Shown here: positions 57,840 through 64,000 of the stretch, in pieces
How positions within the stretch are numbered: position 1 is the first letter of the stretch
Layout of the letters: each line of letters starts with the position of its first letter
Assembly (NCBI GenBank): GCA_033060915.1
Contig: CM065380.1
Coordinates: 45,713,001 to 45,777,000 of the forward strand
Source of the DNA: Euryodendron excelsum
Taxonomy: Eukaryota > Streptophyta > Magnoliopsida > Ericales > Pentaphylacaceae
Direction: 5' to 3'
DNA length: 64,000 nt
Notes under the pieces: generated by a model
Database searches by the model: none
The model's input: the letters and a program-made list of their open reading frames with translations, nothing else
What the model was told of the DNA's origin: nothing
Position numbers and translations under genes: made by a program

Positions 57840-58808
57840 ACCCAAGTAGTGAAAACCTGGATCAATTTTTTGCTTTTGGAGAGCTAGCTAATTATATTTG
57901 GACTCATTATCATCAGATTGTGGGTATTCAAATACCAGGCAACGAGGTGAATGCAAAGCTTCAAAATTGTTGGGCTCAAGCTTCTCCAGATAATGCAATG
58001 GGAATTATAAGAATAATTCTTCGATGTCTTGTTTGTTGTGATTTTTGGAAGGAGCAGAGAGTATCTGAAGGTACTTGCTCAAACTTACAGTTATTGGTCA
58101 TGTTGATGCTTCTACTAGGGAAATCTGCAATTTTTTTTTTCTCAGAAAGCAAGTTTCTCCTTGGCTATTTCCAAACTAATTATTTTTGGAAAGCTGATGG
58201 GATTCCAAAGCTTTTGAAATGGAATAGATCACATTCAAGTTAATAAAGTTAGAACTAGCTTTGGCAATGCAGACGTTATTGGTGGTGGATGAGTAGGTAG
58301 TGACAAGAAGTTTTGATGGGATTGTAGAGATGAACTGTTGGAGGGCTTCTTGAGGATTTTAAAAGTAATTCTTCTTGCAAAGAATTCGAACATACTTTCT
58401 AATTTTGTGGGAGGTTATCTTGAAGTGAACATTAATGTAAGGTTTTAAACTTTTGCAGTGTTTGCTCTTCTCTCAACATGCTTGGGGATTATGGTAAAAA
58501 GAATTCAATTGGATTCTTGATTGTTTTTCCTGATCATGTTCTTGATAGTATTCAAAATTACCTTCTGAATTGATTTGATCATATTCTGAAGAAGCCAGAA
58601 GGCTGATAGTTCGGCTTGATGAGACCACATGGCCTGTGTTTTTCAGCTTTTTGGTTTTTGTTCAATCTTAATTGGGCTTTTGAGTTTCTTTATCTCTCTC
58701 GAACAATCTTCCAGGAGTTGAGCTTTTATGTCCCCTCCTATGTTGCACTCATTACTTCAATGAAATTACCCTTTCTGTGGTAGATTTGCTAAAAAAAAAA
58801 AAAGAAAA
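57840..58808 (+). mobile_element. LINE 3' fragment with RNase H-like remnant
   Basis: At about 58251-58300 the plus strand encodes TSFGNADVIGGG followed by a stop, like the SFGNPG...GGG motif of LINE-encoded RNase H. Upstream, LLKWNRSHSS (about 58212-58241) is like the RW-P-P start of that domain. The block ends in a long A run (58790-58808), as an integrated LINE would. It is broken by many stops, and the left border is a guess. Confidence 0.45.
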
Positions 58809-58809
58809 A

Positions 58810-60370
58810 GTTTATGCTAATTTTTTTTTATAAATTTTTTTGGGTCATATCGACCTCTGCTGTGCTGTTTCTTTAGATTCTTGAGGGATTTGTTTTGTGA
58901 TGGTTGTTATATGATTGGGCATCTGATCATTGTATTTTTAATATGTAAATATTGTTCCCTGTTTATATCTATTACAGTGGCAGTGTGATGAGGTCAAAAC
59001 CTATTGTTCTTTAAGAATATGTCTGTTTCTGAAACGCGCTTTCTGTTCTTAATTTCTTTAAATAGGTATTTGCTGTTGCAATGCATTCTATGCAAAATTT
59101 TAAAATTTCATCTTCACTTCTTTGATTCTTCAACTTTGTGGTCCACCAAACTTCCTTAATTTCTTTGATATTTTTCTTGACATCAATTTTTGAGGCTTTC
59201 AATAAAAAAAATTTCCTTCCTTGGAAAACCCTTGAATTGTTGTGACCATGCCTTCCTGGTATTTTCATTCAATGCATTACTGCCTCCCATTCTTTTCACA
59301 TCTATGATTACCTTCTATTGACCACATTTCTGGGTTTTATTGTTTCATGCGTATCATTGTTCTCTCTTTTGGTATTCATAGTTTTAACCACTATAGTTTT
59401 TCCCTTTTGTTAGACAAGTTATATCTTTCCATTTTATCTTCATGTCCGTCAACTTTAGCCATTTCTGGTTAAGCATTTCCATATTCATGTTTGCTTTGAA
59501 TACCTTACTTTTTTTTGAGAAGGTGATTTACCCACACAGCACTTGTCTTGCTCTAAGTGGCTACCTTCCTAACAACAATTCTTTTGAGGGGCTTAGGACT
59601 CTAGGAAAGAAAAGGAAGTTGAAAATGGCCCAAGGTTCGTCATGCTTTGGTATAGAATGTTGAGCAGTCATAGAACCATGTCTTCAAAAGCAAGTGTGGT
59701 CAAAGTGAGCATGTTGAGATGGGTGAATGGTAAGGTAAGAAAAACACCTGTCTCATGGGTTGCTGGACTTGCCCTATGGAGGACAAGAAGGAAATGAATG
59801 TTAATGGCTGCACAAGTTACACGACATGAATGGTTGAAGTTGAAGGCATGACAAGGACAAGAGGAAGGTGAAAAAGACATGCATGGTTTAAGGTTTGAGA
59901 ACAGACAAGATGGCCTACCTTTAGTAGAGATATGGTTGTTGATACGCAAAAGGCTGAGGAATGATTTCGGTAGAAGCCGAGTAGTTGGGTTCAGGCTTTG
60001 CAAGTTCGGATGATTATTATCAGCTAAATTAAGACACAAACTTCTCATATGAAATTAATTACGTGGAACATTATTATAAATTTCTTGGAAATGAGAGTAT
60101 ATGCATTCTGCTTTATATAAGATAGATACGACAGAACTGATTTTTTTGGATCATCTCATCTCCATGACATAGGAGAGGAAAGCCATACTTTGTGTGATAG
60201 GGTCCTTGCAAGGTTTATCCTTTTTCAGGTCCTGTGACCCTCAATAGTTGAGATTCTTTCCTCTTGGACTTTTACGGTGAAGACTTGTCAAATTATTACA
60301 ACTAGGACAGATTGATGTTGGGGTGATCAGCCTCTGAATCTGGAGGATATGCTTTATGTTTTTCTATTGT
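58810..60370. other. Unassigned intronic sequence
   Basis: No exon or terminal repeats were seen. Open frames on either strand (such as 60048-59668 minus) have no recognisable content. Confidence 0.4.
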
Positions 60371-60374
60371 TGAA

Positions 60375-60952
60375 GATACACCGAGGACCGAAAAAGCACA
60401 GAAACAGTCAAGGTACATGGATATAACTTGATACGGACATGCTGATGTGGAGTGGAAAATTTTAAAAATATTGGTCATGACATGGAAGGGATGGGTCTAT
60501 AAATAAATATATTTTTGTATGCATGTATGAAAATAATAACTATTTCTTTATGTTTTTACATTGTAAATATATTTATGTTTTAGAAATTATTTCCCACATT
60601 CTACACATTGAAAAAAGCAGTGTGAACAAAACTGCTAGGGTCTATATTTTGTAAAGCTCTATTCATAAACAAATTCCTAAAATTAAAAGTCTAATGAAGG
60701 AGGGACTAACAGGTATAAATGCAAATTGTTTCTATTTTATCATTGGATACCAAATTATTTTTCTGTAAACTTGCAATATGTTTATGCATGTACATGCAAT
60801 GGATACGTATATTCCCCAAGTGTCCGAGGTGTTTTCAGTTATTAAAAAAATAAAAAAATAATTCGCTACATTTGGAAACATGTCCAATACATGTTTGGGA
60901 GTGTTCGACAAGTGTTAGTATCCAACACGGACATACCACCTGCTTAGAACTA
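60375..60952. mobile_element. MITE family 1 remnant
   Basis: The right part (from about 60780: ATGCAATGGATACG, CCCAAGTGTCCGAGGTG, ATGTTTGGGAGTGTTCGAC, ATCCAACACGGACA) aligns with the right part of 53797-54296. The left end is decayed, and no target duplication was found. Confidence 0.55.
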
Positions 60953-61204
60953 TCTACACTTTTTTGGTCGAGGACGGTGACCTTTCACAAGAGTTATGGT
61001 AATCAACCATCTCTTGGTATTGACAATTAGGGAGAAACATTAGTAAATGGAAGATTTCAATGTTATGATGTGTAATGGTAGTTGCCCCATGCAAATACAT
61101 TTTCTGTTGTTAAACATTTCTGACGTTTCCTTACTGACGATTCTGTCCATATTATTCGGTATATAAAATATTTAAGTTACATCATCTCTACCAAAAGCTT
61201 TTAG

Positions 61205-61300
61205 ATGAGTTAGTAATGTTGGTTATTGGCATTAGAGCAAGAAGGTCCTATATTCAAATCTCAACGTCTGCCTGACAGTTATTTTACATGCATGCTTTGG
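61205..61300 (+). mobile_element. Possible tRNA-derived SINE unit
   Basis: TGGTTATTGGCATTAGAGC followed by TATATTCAAATCTCAACG has the order and spacing of pol III A and B boxes, the second being the better match. Boundaries and target duplication are not resolved. Confidence 0.3.
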
Positions 61301-62112
61301 CCACTCATTGGCCAACGTGAATGTATAAAATATTCAAATTACAGCCTCTCTAACAGCTTAATATTTTGATGAGTTCATTTCTAACACCTGTATGCCTGTT
61401 TAGGTTTCAAATTACCCTCTCTAGAATTCCATTTTCCGTTCAGACCTTTTTCCCATGTAGGATGCTTGCAATTTGTCACTTTAGTTATAGGATTTAATGT
61501 TGGTGAATTATAGGGATTGAGGATTTAATATTTGTTAATTGTTAAACCATCAGCCTGGATTTGTAGAAGGTCAGTTGGTTATTTGTTTATTCGTTGCTGT
61601 TTCAACTATGCTGAAGGAAGAAGATGCCAAAACTTTTGTTTTGGATCTAATTTTTTGAGAGTTGAGAAGAAAAGTGTGCATTTTTGTTTGTCTAGATTTT
61701 ACAGCTGCCCAGCTTATGGTTTGCCATGGGTACAATGATCAGGACAATGTTATTACTTGTTAGAGGTTAATGTCCATTCATTTGGTTTGTGGTTTTGTTT
61801 GGATTTTTCAGTTGGCATCTTGCACTCCTATACCATCAGTTTCATTTTTCCCTATGTTTTTCTCAGTTTACATCTTATCACTATCTATCCGGGAAGAATC
61901 TGTGTAACAACAGATGAACATCTTGATTCATCATAGACACATTATTTTTTTAATATTTCGTTGACCCCCTTCCCTTGTTTGACTTAGTTGTGGATATGCT
62001 ACTTGTTCTGTTTCTTTTATTCAGCTTCTGTCTGCAATGGAACTTTGTCGTCAACTTTTTAAATTTTCAATAATTGTCTTCTTACCATGAGATTTTCTGG
62101 CATATATTACAG

Positions 62113-62312
62113 TGTTGTCATCTGGAGAGAGTAATGGTGATTTTCATTGTGAGAGGGCAGACAGCTCGGCAGACCAACTAGTGCTGTCGAAGCAAGCTAA
62201 TGAGCAATCTGAGGTGTGTTGTGGGAAGCATGGAATTTGTTCCCATGAGGTTCTTCGAGATGGGGAACCTGAGTCTAATTTTGGTGCGGTTCAGAATAGG
62301 ATTATGAGAAAG
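62113..62312 (+). CDS. NADK1: NAD kinase 1-like, coding exon 4
   Basis: 200 bp, entered in phase 1 after ATATTACAG and left in phase 0 before GTATTT. It encodes a variable Ser/Asp-rich stretch and then NEQSEVCCGKHGICSHEVLR followed by DGEPES, ending RIMRK. The C-C-G-K-H-G-I-C-S-H-E-V motif is a plant NADK1 signature; its Cys/His content might respond to redox or bind metal, but that is conjecture. The usual continuation (ASFKLSW-type) is not found before the window ends, so the rest of the protein, including the catalytic GGDGT-type domain, lies to the right. Confidence 0.94.
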
Positions 62313-62344
62313 GTATTTCTTGTGTCTGCTAAATACTTCACAAT

Positions 62345-62547
62345 GCGAATGATTCTCATTTCATTACTTTTTTGGATATCAGAGTCTGCTCATTTCTGTT
62401 ATCTTCTTTTGTGGATTTTTTGGGGATTTGTACATCCATATAGATATATAGGCAATGCTGCTCTTCGTTTTTAATGGTTATATAGGGTTTTGCCCCCTTC
62501 TTGGCGTTCTTTTCTATACTTTTGATTCACTATCAAAAAAAGAAAAA
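62345..62547 (+). mobile_element. Severely truncated LINE tail next to exon 4
   Basis: This fragment encodes LISLLFWISESAHFCYLLLW then IFWGFVHPYRYIG, similar to the minus-strand product at 1120-1305 of the LINE near 1077-2100. It ends in a plant L1-type 3' signature (GGGTTTTGCCCCCTTCTTGG ... ATCAAAAAAAG). Only about 200 bp remain. It lies about 30 bp after the exon 4 donor. Confidence 0.6.
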
Positions 62548-62697
62548 AACTTATAACAGTGCAGTGCATTTCGACATTACATGTGGTTTTATTTTTATTC
62601 AGAGGGTGGGTGAATATTTACCTTCTAGAAAGTATGATAGTCACTTAGGGATTACCGAACCAAGTAGAAGGCTAAAGAGAGATGATTAATGGCAGCT

Positions 62698-62698
<1 letters not shown>

Positions 62699-62747
<49 letters not shown>

Positions 62748-62748
62748 C
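62699..62748. repeat. (GA)n microsatellite
   Basis: About 20 GA units with one AAAG interruption. It generates a spurious Arg/Glu-repeat frame. Confidence 0.95.
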
Positions 62749-64000
62749 AGTGTACCAGAGAAAATCTGCTCGATCTCTCAGTGCGTTAATTCTGAATTGA
62801 TAGACTTGATGGTCTTCTCTCATCTGGTGGTTGAAGGGAAGGAGGCCCGTTATGTAGGCAACGAGGTGTGGGAGGGAGTGCCAGCCACTAACAGGTGTGA
62901 TGGCTTGTCCTGCTTAGCCTTAGGGGGTTTAGCCTTGCATCCGGGATTCTCAGAGGTAGGTGAGATATGCTCAAGATGCAAAGTTGACCTAGTAATGCCC
63001 TTAAATGCCTTTTGTCTTCTCTCTCGTAGTACCTTTGTCTCGGCGTATCTCAATGCAAGCAGAGATCTCTCTCTCACCATGGTAGGTCAGGGGAAGGCCC
63101 CTCTGAGGAAAGGATCAGCAGCCTGATGAACCTATTAACCCTAACCTCCAAACTACAAATCCCTGTTGGTCCTGCATGGGGTGACTCCATAGGTTCTGCT
63201 CAAGACCCAAGTATTGGAGATTGCCTCTTAACTAGAGTGTACTCTGTGATGCTCAGGAGTGAGATGAAGGGTGCACCAGCAGAGGTGTCCAAGGGTGAGA
63301 CGGAGGATCCTTTAGAGCTTCATGGGGGAGTCCCATGGGGGGTCCATTGCCGCTGCCAAGGGAGGGGTCTCAGGTGACCGCACTCGATATGCTTTGAAGC
63401 TTTGCCTCTAGGCGAGTTTGGGGCTAAGGCACTGCATACGTTAGCCCGATCCCAGGTGTGATGTGACGGTTGCTTATCAACTGATTGAGGAGGTGGCGTG
63501 TCTGGCCACATGAGCTGAGCATTACTTAATTCATTAATTATATTAAAATTTGGTAATTTTAGTACGATTAATCGAGGTTACTCGAACTATTGCTTCCACC
63601 GAAATACAGATTTTATGGACAGTCTATGGTCTTATTGAGCTTTTGGATAGCTTGTTCTGGTTGTTGTTGTTTTTAACATTATATAGTTTCTTTTGCTTGC
63701 CTTTCCATGAGCATATACATATAGAATCTCAAAAAAGGGTTGCGAGGAACTTTCATTATTTAACTTGATCCAATCCAAATCACGATGTCATTTTCTTATT
63801 GTTGAATGGGCCTCTTCAATATTTTTTTCAACTCTAGGGATGAATCGAAAAAGAAATTCTTATTGGCTCTACCTCCTATCTATATGCAATATAGAAGAGG
63901 AGATTGTTATCACCGTGACTGCGTCAAGTGGCTCATTATGAGTGACTCTAAAGTGTTGTTTAAAAAAAAAAAAAAATAATTGTTTGGTTTGTCTCTTTAG
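62749..64000. other. Unassigned intronic sequence at the window edge
   Basis: This is presumably NAD kinase intron 4. The part to about 63500 is GC-richer than its surroundings and has overlapping open frames on both strands without recognisable content. It may be part of a transposon. After 63530 it returns to AT-rich sequence, ending with an A run at about 63962-63976. Confidence 0.4.

Larger units (their letters stand above)
53245..62112 (+). other. Intron 3 of the NAD kinase gene (8.9 kb)
   Basis: The donor follows GAGCACAAAG and the acceptor is CATATATTACAG. Contents are a hAT MITE, a 170-bp tandem triplication, a Copia-type solo LTR, a LINE fragment, a MITE remnant and a possible SINE. 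The other parts (53250-53680, 54680-55010, 56870-57830, 58810-60370, 61310-62100) are unassigned. Confidence 0.88.

Noticed and set aside
62583..62690. Candidate NAD kinase exon 5 after TTTTATTCAG at about 62602
   Set aside because: The encoded residues (RVGEYLPSRKYDSHLG...) do not resemble the expected NADK1 continuation, and the segment lies just past a LINE tail.
62689..63126. Frame starting in an Arg/Glu repeat
   Set aside because: The start is the GA microsatellite. The rest has no recognised family and is contradicted by other open frames over the same bases.

Overview
This is nuclear DNA from a flowering plant. It has GT-AG introns up to 14 kb, plant-specific gene forms, and LTR retrotransposons, LINEs, hAT MITEs and SINE-like units nested into each other. 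No tRNA or rRNA gene, CRISPR array or bacterial feature is visible. Large intron size and old, transition-rich LTR decay suggest a TE-rich, probably woody species, but the sequence alone does not settle the taxon. Two host genes are clear. (1) A TRAUCO/ASH2-like SPRY-domain gene on the minus strand (coding exons 18602-17447 and 8203-7938) is complete at 473 codons and split by one 9.2-kb intron. (2) The 5' part of an NAD kinase 1-like gene lies on the plus strand (coding exons 38957-38983, 52851-52998, 53125-53244, 62113-62312). Its introns are 13.9 kb, 0.13 kb and 8.9 kb, and its catalytic half lies beyond the right edge. The genes are head to head, about 20 kb apart. Layout: 1-5.4 kb is transposon debris: LINE tail, plant-mobile-domain-like pseudogene, hAT MITE, and about 430-bp direct repeats that may be LTRs. 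5.5-7.9 kb is featureless. 7.9-18.6 kb is the TRAUCO gene; its intron holds a SINE, a perfect hairpin, two TSD-flanked hAT MITEs and a 525-bp foldback MITE. 19.25-38.45 kb is an ancient duplicated intergenic segment. Copy A (19.25-34.47 kb) was opened by a 10.66-kb Ty3/Gypsy Tat-type element (20084-30739, 620-bp LTRs, TSD CTAGT) and by Copia-type LTRs. Copy B (35.88-38.45 kb) keeps the empty integration site and runs into the NAD kinase promoter, which has three CACGTG boxes and a TATA box. A hAT element sits between the copies. 39-52.8 kb is NAD kinase intron 1. It contains a collapsed Copia element whose right LTR was hit by a 1.3-kb LTR-like insertion (TSD GTATT) and by a 6.8-kb Gypsy-derived element with its two 2.2-kb LTRs in opposite orientation. 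53.2-62.1 kb is intron 3, with a MITE, a 170-bp tandem triplication, a 1.85-kb solo LTR, a LINE fragment and simple repeats. The most unusual structure is the inverted-LTR element at 44566-51329. Both outer ends are U3 (TGTAAC) ends, each arm has its own initiator-Met primer site, the middle is a gag fragment without pol, and the unit is bounded by a near-perfect 5-bp target duplication. Integration of a palindromic, doubly U3-ended cDNA would explain it. The second most informative structure is the duplicated segment that preserves the pre-insertion site of the Tat element.
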